A DNA stretch of 64,000 bases from Saccharopolyspora thermophila (GTDB lineage: Bacteria; Actinomycetota; Actinomycetes; Mycobacteriales; Pseudonocardiaceae): positions 27,721-91,720 of the forward strand of contig NZ_BMMT01000018.1 in assembly GCF_014646075.1 (NCBI RefSeq). Reading direction: 5' to 3'. Position numbers and translations under genes: made by a program. Shown here one piece after another: positions 16,908-27,296 of the stretch (its first letter is position 1; every line of letters begins with the position of its first letter). The notes under the pieces were generated by a model. It made no database searches. It saw nothing but the letters and a program-made list of their open reading frames with translations, and was not told the DNA's origin.

Positions 16908-18383
16908 TCAGAGGCTCAGGTCGCGGAGGGTGGCGTGCAGCTGATCGACGAGCGGACGCCGCCGCGCCGCCACCCGGGCCGCTTCGGGGTTCGGTGCGAC
17001 CTTGGTCTCCGGCACCACCAGCTCGGCGGCCCGCTCCAGTGAATCGAACTCCCCAAGCGCCCGCCAGCCGAGCAGCACGGCACCGAGCCCGGAACCGCCG
17101 CTGCCCTCCGCCAGCTCCAGCTCGATGTCCAGTGCGGACGCGATCGCCTCGGCCCAGACCGCGCTGCGGAAACCGCCGCCGGTCGCGCGCACCGCCCGCA
17201 CCTCCGCACCGGAGTCGGCCACCGCGTCGCGCACCAGCGCGAGCTGCTGCGCCACGCCCTCGATCACCGCGCGGGTCATCTCGGCGCGGCCGTGCGAACG
17301 CCGCAGGCCGATGAAAGCCCCGGCCAGACCGGACTCCCACCACGGCGCCCGCTCGCCGAGCAGGTACGGCAGGGCCATCAACCCGTCCGCCCCCGGCGGC
17401 ACCGCCGCGGCCTCCTCGAGCAGGTCCGCGACGTCGACGCCGAAGGTCTCCGCCGCCCACTGACCGACCACGGCCCCGTTGCTGACCGCGCCGCCGACGA
17501 CCCACAGCCCGTCGACCAGGGCGTAGCTGAACGTCCGGCACCGGTCGTCCACCCCAGGCCGGTCGCGGGCCACCCGCAGCGCGCCGCTGGTGCCCAGCGA
17601 CAGCGCCGCGACGCCCGGGTTGACCGCTCCGACACCGAGGTTGGCCAGCGGACCGTCCCCGCCGCCGAGCACCACCGGAAGCCCCGCCGGCAGCCCCACA
17701 GCCCTGGCGACCTGCGGTTTCAGCGGTAGCGTGGCCGTCGGGGCGTGGATCTCCGGCAACTGGTCGGCGCGGACGCCCGCAACCTCCAGGGCGGGCCCGT
17801 ACCACTGCAGGGTCACCATGTCCTGCAGCCCGCTGCCGGACGCCAGCGAGTAGTCGGTGACGAACTCCTCAACGAAGGCCGACACGACGAAGTCCTTGAG
17901 CGCGCACCACCGCACGACGCCCCGGGTCAGGTCCGCACGACCTGCGGTCAGCCACGCCAGCTTCACCATGACCGACTGAGTGTGCACCGGAGTGCCGGTG
18001 GCCCGGTGCAGCGCCGCGGCGGTGTCCCAGTCCGACCGCAACCGCGCCACCACGTCCGCGGCCCGCGTGTCGGCCCAGTTGAACGCCGGGGTGGCGGGTT
18101 CACCGGTCGCGTCGAGCCCGACGAGGGTGTGCATCGCGGTGCTGAACGCCAGCCCGACCACCGGGTGGTCGTGCGCGCGCGCCCACGCCACGCAGTCGGC
18201 CAGGGCCTCGATGGCGGCGTCCCGGACCCGCGCGGCGTCCTGCACCGCCTCCCCCGGCTCCTCCGTGCGCAGCGGATACCCGCGCTCGGTCTGGTGCAGC
18301 ACAACCGCATCGCTGCCCGCGGCGACGACCTTCGTGGCGGTGGTGCCGAGATCGATGCCGAGGACGACCGGGACACAACTCAT
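16908..18383 (-). CDS. FGGY-family carbohydrate kinase, probably gluconokinase
   Basis: A 491-residue sugar kinase. N-terminal ATPase core GIDLGTTATK (residues 9-18), FNWADTRA substrate-loop motif near residue 105, and the adenosine/GTSGALR and ATGGGFRS motifs of the FGGY fold. The FNWADTRA and HALKDF-like CALKDF segments resemble gluconate kinases more than xylulose or glycerol kinases. It would phosphorylate the sugar acid for the pentose phosphate pathway in the cytoplasm. It lies upstream of fur-katA on the same strand (113 bp gap), probably a separate unit. Substrate is tentative. Confidence 0.85.
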   Translation of the reverse strand: MSCVPVVLGIDLGTTATKVVAAGSDAVVLHQTERGYPLRTEEPGEAVQDAARVRDAAIEALADCVAWARAHDHPVVGLAFSTAMHTLVGLDATGEPATPAFNWADTRAADVVARLRSDWDTAAALHRATGTPVHTQSVMVKLAWLTAGRADLTRGVVRWCALKDFVVSAFVEEFVTDYSLASGSGLQDMVTLQWYGPALEVAGVRADQLPEIHAPTATLPLKPQVARAVGLPAGLPVVLGGGDGPLANLGVGAVNPGVAALSLGTSGALRVARDRPGVDDRCRTFSYALVDGLWVVGGAVSNGAVVGQWAAETFGVDVADLLEEAAAVPPGADGLMALPYLLGERAPWWESGLAGAFIGLRRSHGRAEMTRAVIEGVAQQLALVRDAVADSGAEVRAVRATGGGFRSAVWAEAIASALDIELELAEGSGGSGLGAVLLGWRALGEFDSLERAAELVVPETKVAPNPEAARVAARRRPLVDQLHATLRDLSL

Positions 18384-18509
18384 GCCCCCAACCTATCCGC
18401 CGGACACCGTGCCTCAGATGTTCGGGAAAGGAGATGATGTTCATGGGTCCACTGTGGCGTTCCCCCGGCGTGTCCGCCAAGCAGGATTCAACACAAACAC
18501 ACGTTCGAA

Positions 18510-18558
18510 TGAAAAACGGAGGGCGCCTTCCTCCTGCGGCCAGGAGAAAGACGCCCTC
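18510..18558 (-). terminator. Intrinsic terminator of ask-asd
   Basis: An 18-bp stem (18519-18536 with 18541-18558, two mismatches, CGGC loop) followed on the minus strand by CGTTTTTC. It starts about 20 bp after the asd stop codon and is the only classic stem-plus-T-run terminator in the window. Confidence 0.85.
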
Positions 18559-18578
18559 GCCCGTCGTGGTTCCCGGGC

Positions 18579-19630
18579 TTACTTCACCAGGGTTTCGGCG
18601 ATCTCGTAGGTGTTCAGCGCCGCGCCCTTGCGGAGGTTGTCACCGCAGACGAAGAAGTCCAGCGTGTTCGGGAAGTCCAGCGCCTGCCGCACCCGGCCCA
18701 CGTAGGTCGGGTCACCGCCCACGACCCCCGCCGGGGTCGGGAACACGCCGTTGTCGTGGTCGTCCTGCAGGACGATCGTCGGCTGCGCCTCGAACACCCG
18801 GTGCGCCTGCTCGACGGTCACCTCGCGCTCGAACGTGGCGTGCACCGCCAGCGAGTGCGTGGTCACGACCGGCACCCGCACGCAGGTCGCGGACACCTTC
18901 AGGTCCGGGATGCCCAGGATCTTGCGGGACTCGTTGCGGACCTTCAGCTCCTCCGAGGTCCACCCGTCGTCCTTACGCGAGCCCGCCCACGGCACGACGT
19001 TGAGCGCCAGCGGGGCCCGGAACGGGGTCTCCTCCGGCAGCCCGGCGGCGGCCAGCGCCTCGGCCACGTCACCGGCCCGGATGCCGACGCCCTTGCCAGC
19101 AACCGCGGCGATCTCCGCGTACAACCGGTCGATGCCCTCCTGACCAGCGCCGGAAGCCGCCTGGTAGGACGCAACGACCAGTTCGCGCAGGCCGAACTCA
19201 CGGTGCAGCGCGCCCAGCGCGGCCATCATCGACAGCGTCGTGCAGTTCGGGTTGGCGATGATGCCCCGCGGCCGCTCGTGCACCTTCTCCGGGTTGACCT
19301 CCGGCACGACCAGCGGCACGTCGGGATCCATCCGGAACGCACCGGAGTTGTCCACCGCGATGGCGCCGCGCTCGGCCGCCACCGGCGCCCACTGTGCGGA
19401 GACCTCGTCGGGCACGTCGAACAGCGCGATGTCCACGCCGTCGAACGCCTCCGGCGACAACTCCACCACGGTGCGCTCCTGACCGCGCACGGTGATCTTC
19501 CGGCCCGCGGACCGGGCGGACGCGATCAACCGGATCTCGCCCCACGGCACGGACTCGCGGTGGTTGATGATGTCGATCATCACGGTGCCGACCGCGCCGG
19601 TGGCACCCACGATCGCCAGCGTCGGCGCCA

Positions 19631-19631
<1 letters not shown>
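18579..19631 (-). CDS. asd: Aspartate-semialdehyde dehydrogenase
   Basis: A 350-residue enzyme that reduces beta-aspartyl phosphate with NADPH to aspartate semialdehyde, the branch point to lysine/diaminopimelate, threonine and methionine. N-terminal Rossmann motif VGATGAVG (8-15) binds NADP; catalytic Cys130 is in NPNCTT; the [12 protein letters not shown] segment and His in the C-terminal [10 protein letters not shown] region complete the active site. The ATG overlaps the ask stop codon by one base (TGATG-like junction), so it is the distal gene of an ask-asd operon, the same order as in mycobacteria. Confidence 0.97.
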
Positions 19632-20896
<1,265 letters not shown>

Positions 20897-21169
20897 GTGA
20901 AACAAACCTCCTCGACCGTGCGGTCGTCCCGGGCGCGGGTTGTCCCCGCACTGACACCAGGCAGACGAAGAGCTCCCGGCACACCCGTGGGCGAGCCGCA
21001 GGCCCCGCGACCGAGCAGGGTGGCAGCGTCGGCCTCACCGGCCGAAACGGCCTCCTACCAGGTCGCTCCGCTGCCGGATTAGCCTACCGAACCGATACCG
21101 CCCGCCCCCAGTCCCGGCGTCCGCTACTACCCTGTGGGACGCGATTGTCGACAAGAGCGGAGGACCGGG

Positions 21170-22411
21170 TTGTCCACCACTCCGGAAGCGCTCGATCCGC
21201 CCGTGCGCAACGCCGGAAACACCGCGGTTACGCAGCGGAAACGACCCGCCCCGAGGGTGCTGGATCGACTCCGGGCCGAGCTTCGGCCGTACCGCCGCAC
21301 CGTCCTCGCCATCGCCCCGGCTGTGGTTTACCTCGCAATCCGGCTGGTTGGACTGCTGGTGCTGGCGTGGTTGTCCGCGGCCAACGACGAGGCACTGATC
21401 GACAACCTCCGCGCCTGGGACGGGCAGTGGTACCTGGAGATCGCCCAGCACGGCTACGGCGGGGTGGACCCGAGCATGGTCGACGGGTACGGGCATCGGT
21501 ACCCCGAGACGCCGCTGGCGTTCTTCCCCGGCTACCCGCTGCTGATCATGTCGCTGGCCTGGATCCCCGGGGTGAGCGCGACGGGGGCGGCGGTCACGGT
21601 GAGCCTGGCCTGCGGGGTCGCCGCGGCCTACGGCCTGGCCCGGCTGGGGCGGCGGGTCGGCGGCTCCGAGGGCGTCGGGTTGCTGCTGGTCGTGCTTTTC
21701 GCGGCGGCGCCGATGTCCGTGGTGCTGTCGATGGCGTACACGGAGGCGTTGTTCTGCGCGCTGTCGATCTGGGCGTTGATCGGCGTCGTGGAGCGGCAGT
21801 GGGCGTGGGCGGGGTTGTGCTGCGCGGCGGCCGGGCTGGTGCGGCCGACCGCCGCCGCGCTGATCGGGGTCGTGGGACTGGCCGCGCTGGTCGCGATCGC
21901 GCGGCGCCGCGACACCTGGCGGCCGTGGCTGGCGCTGGTCCTGGCACCGGTGGGGATGGTGACCTACATCGGCTGGGTGGCGGTGCAGACCGGCAGTCCC
22001 ACCGGCTACTTCGAGCTGCAGCAGCGCGGCTGGTCGTCGGCCTTCGACGGCGGTGTGGCGACCGCGAAGTTCGTGGTCGAGTCACTGACCGAGGAGAAGT
22101 CGGTGCTGGAGACGTTCACGGTGTGGATCGTGCTGGCCGCGCTGGTGTTGATGGTGTTGTGCCTGCGGCAGCGGATGCCGTGGCCGCTGGTGCTGTTCGC
22201 GGCGGCGGTGCTCACGCTGGACCTGGGGTCGGACGGGTTGATGTACTCCAAGGTGCGGTTGATGCTGCCGGCGTTCCCGCTGCTGATCCCGGTGGCGATC
22301 GGGTTGGCGCGGCGGCGGGCGACGACGGCCGCGGCGACCGCGGTGCTGCTGGTGTTCTTCGGCTCCTGGTTCGGCGCTTATTCGTTGACCGCCTGGCAGT
22401 ACGCGATCTGA
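21170..22411 (+). CDS. PIG-V-like mannosyltransferase family membrane protein
   Basis: A 413-residue polytopic membrane protein with about nine to ten hydrophobic helices. The first extracytoplasmic loop carries RAWDGQWYLEIAQHGYGG (about residues 78-95), the Asp-Gly/Gln-x-Trp-Tyr pattern of GT-C fold mannosyltransferases related to PIG-V, where the Asp is catalytic. These use polyprenyl-phosphate mannose outside the membrane. TTG at 21170 is preferred: it has GGAGGA five bases upstream and reads (M)STTPEALD. Divergent from ask; followed closely by a nitroreductase gene with a 15-bp gap. Acceptor unknown. Confidence 0.82.
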   Translation: MSTTPEALDPPVRNAGNTAVTQRKRPAPRVLDRLRAELRPYRRTVLAIAPAVVYLAIRLVGLLVLAWLSAANDEALIDNLRAWDGQWYLEIAQHGYGGVDPSMVDGYGHRYPETPLAFFPGYPLLIMSLAWIPGVSATGAAVTVSLACGVAAAYGLARLGRRVGGSEGVGLLLVVLFAAAPMSVVLSMAYTEALFCALSIWALIGVVERQWAWAGLCCAAAGLVRPTAAALIGVVGLAALVAIARRRDTWRPWLALVLAPVGMVTYIGWVAVQTGSPTGYFELQQRGWSSAFDGGVATAKFVVESLTEEKSVLETFTVWIVLAALVLMVLCLRQRMPWPLVLFAAAVLTLDLGSDGLMYSKVRLMLPAFPLLIPVAIGLARRRATTAAATAVLLVFFGSWFGAYSLTAWQYAI

Positions 22412-22426
22412 ACAGGGAGGGTGTCT

Positions 22427-23050
22427 GTGAGCGCCGAGGAGTTCACGGTCGGGGTTCCGGCGAGCAAACCCGCACAGACGTCGGTGCCGCTGCATCCGCT
22501 GTTGGCGGAGCGGTGGAGTCCGCGCGCGCTGGATCCGGCGGTGGTGATCGGTGACGACCAGTTCACCGCGTTGTTCGAGGCGGCCCGCTGGGCTCCGTCG
22601 TGGGGCAACACGCAGCCCGCCCGCTACCTCGCGGGGCGCCGCGGGGAGGAGACGTTCGACCGCATCCACAGCACGTTGTCGCGCGGCAACAAGGGGTGGA
22701 CGAGCAACGCGGCGGCGCTGGTGCTGGGCGTGGCGCGGGTCGTCGACGAGGACGGTGAGCGGCTGCCGTACGGCGAGTACGGGTTGGCGCTGGCGACGCA
22801 GAACCTGGTGTTGCAGGCCGTCGCGGAGGGCCTGTACGCGCACCAGATGGCCGGGTTCGACCGGGACGCGGCGCGCGCCGAGTTCGCCATCCCGCCGGAG
22901 TTCGAGCCGATCATCGCGGTGGCCATCGGCGGTCTGGGGTCGACCGAGGGCATGCCGGAACGGCTGCGGGAGAAGGAACTCCGGCCGCGGGTCCGCAAAC
23001 CCCTGTCCGACCTGGTCTTCACCGGAACGTGGGGGCAACCGCGCTTCTGA
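22427..23050 (+). CDS. Nitroreductase-family FMN oxidoreductase
   Basis: A 207-residue flavoprotein. PLLAERWSPRALDP near the N-terminus (FMN phosphate Arg-Trp-Ser-Pro-Arg), AARWAPSWGNTQPARY (about 51-66, Asn/Gln flavin contacts) and the mid-protein GLALATQNLVLQAVAEGL helix are family signatures. It reduces nitro compounds or quinones with NAD(P)H. GTG at 22427 is favoured over 22421, because GGGAGG ends at 22420 and leaves six bases only for 22427. Downstream of the mannosyltransferase by 15 bp, so possibly co-transcribed, though no shared function is obvious. Confidence 0.9.
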   Translation: MSAEEFTVGVPASKPAQTSVPLHPLLAERWSPRALDPAVVIGDDQFTALFEAARWAPSWGNTQPARYLAGRRGEETFDRIHSTLSRGNKGWTSNAAALVLGVARVVDEDGERLPYGEYGLALATQNLVLQAVAEGLYAHQMAGFDRDAARAEFAIPPEFEPIIAVAIGGLGSTEGMPERLREKELRPRVRKPLSDLVFTGTWGQPRF

Positions 23051-23072
23051 GCCGGGCAGCTGCCGGCGGAGG

Positions 23073-24109
23073 TCAGTCGTCGGCGAGGTGCCGGGTGAGC
23101 CAGTCGGCGGTGTCGGGAAGCCATTCCCAGCGGCGGTTCTCCACGAGGTGGTGGCCCTCCGGGATGAGCAGGTACTCGCCGCGCGGGGCGAGGCGGGCGA
23201 GGGGCTCGCCGTTGGTGACCCCGGGGATGGTGTCCAGGGCGCCGTCGACGACCCGGAACGGCTGCTGGATGCGCGGCGCGATCTCGGCCGCGTTGATCCT
23301 GCGGGCGAAGTCGCGGGCGGCCGCCGCGCTGCCGGTGCGCAGGACGAAGGTGTCGGTCACGTACGGCGCGAGCTGGTCCCAGTCCAGCGCCGAGGGCGGG
23401 CTGACGCTGACCAGCGCGCGGATCCGCGGTTCGTGCGCCGCCGCCAGGGCGCCCAGGTAGCCGCCCATGCTCATGGCGAGCAGCGCGACCCGACTCCCGT
23501 CCACATCGGACCGCTGTTCGACCAGGTCGACGGCGCGGTGGACGACCTTCTGGTACTCGGGTTCCCAGGGCGCGGCCGTGGCGAGTTCGCCCTGCCCGGG
23601 CCCGTCGATGGCGAGCACCGCGACGCCGCGGCGCAGCAGGGTGTCCGCGATCGCCAGGAACTCGACCTTGCCGGAGTTCATGCCCGGGACGAGCACGACG
23701 ACGGGCGGGCGCTCGGCCGCCGGACGGCGCAGGACGCCGGCGAGGTCGGGCTCGGCGAAGAACTCGGCGGTCGGCTCGGCTCGGCGGAGCGCGTCGGCCG
23801 AGGCCGCGGCAGCGGCGGCGTGCGCGTCGAGGTTCGGTTCGGCAGGACCGTGGCGAAGTGCAGCCAGAGCGCGGCGGCGCGGTACGCCTCGGCCGCCGAG
23901 GCGCTGCGCCCATGCGCCTCGGCCTGCTCGGCGCGCGCCACGTAATCCTGCCCGGCGCGGACGAACGCCGTGGGCCACTCGCGGATCGCCGTCAGACCGG
24001 CGGTGACCTGGTCGTACTGGAAGGGGTCGAGGCCCGCGGCGATGGCGCGCGGGCGGTTGAGGTCCGCGAAGCCGGGCAGCAGGCCCGGTTCGTCGAAGAA
24101 GGTGTACAT
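23073..24109 (-). pseudogene. Alpha/beta hydrolase (dihydropseudooxynicotine-hydrolase-like), 1-bp frameshift
   Basis: The protein starts at 24109 (MYTFFDEPGLLPGFADL) and reads through helical cap sequence to ALWLHFATVLP; at 23840 one base is missing and the sense continues in the next frame as EPNLDAHAAAA to the stop at 23073. Adding one G restores about 345 residues: cap, oxyanion region VPGMNSGK, nucleophile elbow AMSMGGY, acid Asp in GALDTIPG and His in EGHHLVENR. All catalytic elements survive, so the frameshift may be recent or an error. The family includes C-C bond hydrolases and FrsA-like esterases. Divergent from a LysR gene, which may regulate it. Confidence 0.75.
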
Positions 24110-24300
24110 GGTCAGCTCCGTCCGGGGATGGTGCGCACCGCAAACCCGGCGTCAGGATGTCCGCGGTGTCGACCCGGTCGGCCCCCCGGCCTCGGGCGCC
24201 CGGACGAGGATGGGCACGCATCGCTCCCCTTGCTGGTTCCGTGCTCCATCCCAGCAGACCCCGGCCGACCCGGGGTGTCCAACAGCACTTCGTACGCTGG

Positions 24301-24317
24301 GACAACCGTTGGTTGTC
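24301..24317. promoter_or_regulatory. LysR operator candidate
   Basis: Perfect inverted repeat GACAACC-GTT-GGTTGTC, 14 bp before the LysR GTG and in the divergent space to the hydrolase gene. Position and symmetry suit autoregulation by the LysR protein. Confidence 0.6.
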
Positions 24318-24331
24318 GTTCGAGGTGAGCG

Positions 24332-25252
24332 GTGGATCTGGATCTGGCCCAGGTGCGGGCGTTCGTCGCGGTCGCGCGCCTGTCGCACTTCGGGCGGGCC
24401 GCCGAGCAGCTGTTCGTGAGCCAGCAGGCGTTGTCCAAGCGGATCGCCCGGCTGGAGAGCGTGTTGGGCGTGCGGCTGTTCGACCGCGGCAGCCGGGGCG
24501 TGGCGCTGACCGAGGCCGGGCGGAGGTTCCTGGAACCCGCGCAGCGGGCGCTCGACGCCGCCGATCTCGCGGTCCTCGAGGCACGTCGCGAACAACCGCC
24601 GCTGCGCATCGACGTGTGGGGACACCTGTTCGGGCCGGTACGGATGATCGGCCCGGTCATCGAGCGCGGGGTGCGCGCCGAGCTGGGGTTCAGCCGGGAC
24701 GCGGCGGCGGCGATGACGGCGTTGACGCGCGGTGAGATCGACGCCGGGTTCGGCCGCGTGCCGCTGCCGGTGGACCGGCAGTTCCAGCACCGGCCGGTGC
24801 GGCTGGAGCCGGTGGACGCGGTCGTCAACGCCGACCACCCGCTCGCCACGGCGGACCGGGCGCGGCCGGTGGACCTGCGGGGCAGCACGGTGTGGTGCCC
24901 AGCGCCGCTGCGCCGCCTGGACTTCCTCGACCGATTGACCGACCACTTCGGACTCGACGCCGAATCGGCCGAGGTCAACCTGGGCCTGGAGCACTTCCTC
25001 GGACACCTGACCGGCGACCGCGTCGCTGTGCTTCCCGCGGGCGTGCAGCTGCCCGCGGACACCGATCTGCGACGCATCCGGCTCGTCGACCCGACGCCGC
25101 TCTACACGTGGTCGCTGCTGTGGCGCCGGGGTCGTCGCCTCGATGCCCTCCTGCGCGCGTCCGCGCAAGCCGCCACCCGCCACGGCTGGCTCGATTACGA
25201 CCCGACCCGGCACTGGCTCCCGGAATCCCTGGACGCGACGACCCACGGGTAA
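24332..25252 (+). CDS. LysR-family transcriptional regulator
   Basis: A 306-residue protein with an N-terminal winged helix-turn-helix (residues 3-62: LAQVRAFVAVARLSHFGRAAEQLFVSQQALSKRIARLESVLG pattern) and a C-terminal periplasmic-binding-like effector domain. GTG start with GAGGTGAG nearby. It is divergent from the frameshifted hydrolase, with a perfect 17-bp palindrome just before its start; LysR proteins typically control the divergent neighbour and themselves. Effector unknown. Confidence 0.92.
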   Translation: MDLDLAQVRAFVAVARLSHFGRAAEQLFVSQQALSKRIARLESVLGVRLFDRGSRGVALTEAGRRFLEPAQRALDAADLAVLEARREQPPLRIDVWGHLFGPVRMIGPVIERGVRAELGFSRDAAAAMTALTRGEIDAGFGRVPLPVDRQFQHRPVRLEPVDAVVNADHPLATADRARPVDLRGSTVWCPAPLRRLDFLDRLTDHFGLDAESAEVNLGLEHFLGHLTGDRVAVLPAGVQLPADTDLRRIRLVDPTPLYTWSLLWRRGRRLDALLRASAQAATRHGWLDYDPTRHWLPESLDATTHG

Positions 25253-25359
25253 AAGATTGCTGAGCCACGAACTCGCGATGACGACAATCGTGTGCGGCAG
25301 CGCATATCCGTCACGCAACCACTGGGTTCGGCGCAGCAACACCGCCAGCGCCGCGGTTG

Positions 25360-25626
25360 TCAGACGCCGCGCGCGGTGGGCCACGCCGCAATGGCGAACT
25401 GCGGACCTTGGGCGTGGTGCTGAGCCGACGACCGCGCGATGCGGTGGGCCTCCTTGTTGCAGTCCCGGCACGTTTCCCACAGCCAGGCAAGCTGCGAGTT
25501 GTCGGCCGAGAGCTGCTGCTTGCACAGCGTGGAGACGGTCATTCCGGTCGGGTAGCCGCCGCCAGGGCGGAAATCCAGACTTGCGTGCCGCTGTCCCTCC
25601 GCAGGAACCCAATGGAACGGATGCAT
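25360..25626 (-). CDS. Small zinc-finger-like protein
   Basis: An 88-residue protein starting MHPFHWVPAEGQRHASLDF, with Cys-rich spacing: His residues near the start, Cys35 (TLCKQQL), then WETCRDCNKEAHRIA (Cys53, Cys56, His61). This resembles the short zinc-finger proteins annotated in Actinosynnema and Saccharothrix genomes beside XRE/DUF397 genes. ATG at 25626 has GGGAGG upstream, and a promoter candidate lies at 25652-25680. Function unknown; a DNA- or protein-binding adaptor is possible. Confidence 0.65.
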   Translation of the reverse strand: MHPFHWVPAEGQRHASLDFRPGGGYPTGMTVSTLCKQQLSADNSQLAWLWETCRDCNKEAHRIARSSAQHHAQGPQFAIAAWPTARGV

Positions 25627-25651
25627 CGGAACAACCTCCCGGGCGTCAAGG

Positions 25652-25680
25652 TCTTGATGCGTTCACAGATTCAATGTCAA
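25652..25680 (-). promoter_or_regulatory. Sigma-70-type promoter candidate for the zinc-finger gene
   Basis: On the minus strand TTGACA (25675-25680) is followed after exactly 17 bp by TCAAGA (25652-25657). The -35 matches consensus; the -10 is weak. It lies 26 bp from the ATG at 25626. Confidence 0.45.
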
Positions 25681-25973
25681 CACTGGCCGATCAGTGACGG
25701 CAACGCCCTGAAAGAAAAGGGGTTATTTTCGGGATTTCGAGGCACATCGGGTGCACGCACGACCATGACGGCAGACGGTGTCCCGCACGATAAGACGGAG
25801 ACGCCGCGGCGCGGCAGCGCCCAGTCAGGGCCCGTGAAACCCGTGGTCGGCACCACCACTGCGGCACCCGGCTGAGCCGCACTGCGCCGAGCGCACCACG
25901 TGTTTACCACCAGTTCAGCCCTGGTTCACCGTACCCGTTACGAACCGTGCGGCGATGCGGTAAGACTTCACTC
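25681..25973. other. Intergenic region without a convincing gene
   Basis: About 290 bp between the zinc-finger gene and the kynureninase-like gene. Base composition is less GC-rich than coding DNA (for example the AAAGAAAAGGGGTTATTTTC stretch near 25710-25729). Short reading frames on both strands lack ribosome sites and codon bias. It probably holds promoters for both divergent genes. Confidence 0.5.
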
Positions 25974-27197
25974 GTGTGGACCAGCAGCAGACCCACGGCG
26001 GAGGCGCTCGATGACGCTGATCAGCTGGCCGGTCTGCGCGCCCGGTACGACCTGCCGCCCGGCCTGATCCGGCTCGACGGCGACAGCGGCGGGCCGCTGC
26101 CGCGGACCGCGCCCGCCCGGCTGCGCCGGTTCGTCGACCACCGCCGCGACCCGCACACCGCGAAACCGCGCGGCGAATCCGACTGGCGCCGGGAGGCCCG
26201 GCTCGCCGCCGCCGCGCTCGCCCCGCTGATCGGCGCCGCGCCCGATGAGCTGAGCATCGCCGAGTCCACGTCGATCAGCCTGTTCAAGGGGCTGCTCGCG
26301 GCAGCCCGGCTGCGGCCGGAGCGGCCGATCCTCGCGGTGGGCCGGGACTGCTTCCCCGCGGACCGCTACCTGGCCCGCTCCGCCGCCGACTTCATCGGCG
26401 GTCGGCTGCACCTGCTGGACAGCGTCGACGACCTGGCCGCGCTGCCGCCCGACCAGGTGGCCGTGGTGGCGCTCTCGCACACCGACGTGCGGTCGGGGGC
26501 GGTGCGCGCGGCCGCGGCGACCACCGCGGAGATCCACCGGCTCGGCGCGCTGGTGCTGTGGGACCTGAGCGGTTCGGCCGGCGCTCTGGACGTGGACCTG
26601 CACGCCTGGGGCGCGGATTTCGCCATCGGCTGCGGCCACCGGTTCCTCGGCGGCGGCGCGGGCGCGCCCGCGTACTCGTTCGTCGCCGGGCACCACCGCA
26701 GCCGGTTGCCGACGGGGTGGTGCCACGCGGCCGGGGTGCCGCATCCGCTGGCCGACGGCTTCACCGGCTCGGTGTCCACCCTGTCGCTGTGCGACCTGCG
26801 CACCAGTCTGTCCATTTTGGACGGCGTGTCAACGGCGGCGCTGGCGGCCAAGGCGGCGGGCCTGGTCGAGCTCTTCCTGGAACAGCTGGAGTCCTTCTGC
26901 CCGGAGACGCGGATCACCGTCCTGCCGCCGCCGTCGGGCATGTCGCGCGGGGCACAGCTGACGCTGCTGCACCCCCAGGCGCAGCGGATCGCGCACGCGC
27001 TGCGGGCCCGCGACGTGGTGGTGGACTACGCCGAACCGGACCTGATCCGGCTGAACTTCGCGCCGTCGTGGCTGCGCTACGTCGACATCTGGGAGGCCAC
27101 GGAGCAGCTGCACGCCACGCTCCACGAAGTGCAGCGACCGGCTGACAGCGAACCCGGCGTCGTGGCACCCCGGGGTGGATTTCCCAGGCTTGCCTGA
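25974..27197 (+). CDS. Kynureninase-like class V aminotransferase-fold protein lacking the PLP lysine
   Basis: A 407-residue protein aligned by eye with kynureninases: GGPLPRTAPARL near the start, AESTSISLFKGLLAAA, LSHTDVRSGAV, VLWDLSGSAGALDVDL and GCGHRFLGGGAGAPAY. Kynureninase cleaves kynurenine to anthranilate. The family lysine that binds PLP (Tyr-Lys-Tyr-Leu-Asn) is replaced by Arg223 (His-Arg-Phe-Leu-Gly), and the His of the Asp-x-x-His-Ser-Ala-Gly motif is Gly. The gene is otherwise intact with normal codon bias, so a changed function or a non-catalytic protein is possible. No trp/kynurenine genes adjoin. GTG at 25974 is preferred over 25947; neither has a good ribosome site. Confidence 0.8.
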   Translation: MWTSSRPTAEALDDADQLAGLRARYDLPPGLIRLDGDSGGPLPRTAPARLRRFVDHRRDPHTAKPRGESDWRREARLAAAALAPLIGAAPDELSIAESTSISLFKGLLAAARLRPERPILAVGRDCFPADRYLARSAADFIGGRLHLLDSVDDLAALPPDQVAVVALSHTDVRSGAVRAAAATTAEIHRLGALVLWDLSGSAGALDVDLHAWGADFAIGCGHRFLGGGAGAPAYSFVAGHHRSRLPTGWCHAAGVPHPLADGFTGSVSTLSLCDLRTSLSILDGVSTAALAAKAAGLVELFLEQLESFCPETRITVLPPPSGMSRGAQLTLLHPQAQRIAHALRARDVVVDYAEPDLIRLNFAPSWLRYVDIWEATEQLHATLHEVQRPADSEPGVVAPRGGFPRLA

Positions 27198-27296
27198 AGT
27201 TGGGAACCTGTCTCAGGGTGGGTTCGCTGAACCAGGGCCTGGTGAGCGGTGGAGCGCGCCGGCACCGGAAGGCGCGTGTGACCAGGGCTGGGTCGC

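Noticed and set aside
18418-18480. AAAGGAGATGATG followed by ATG on the + strand near 18434
   Set aside because: A good ribosome-like sequence, but the frame runs through the ask-asd terminator into asd antisense and the peptide shows no conserved features.
20897-21169. Possible lysine riboswitch or leader peptide before ask
   Set aside because: No lysine-codon run, no recognisable riboswitch core; the stretch is GC-rich and unstructured to the eye.
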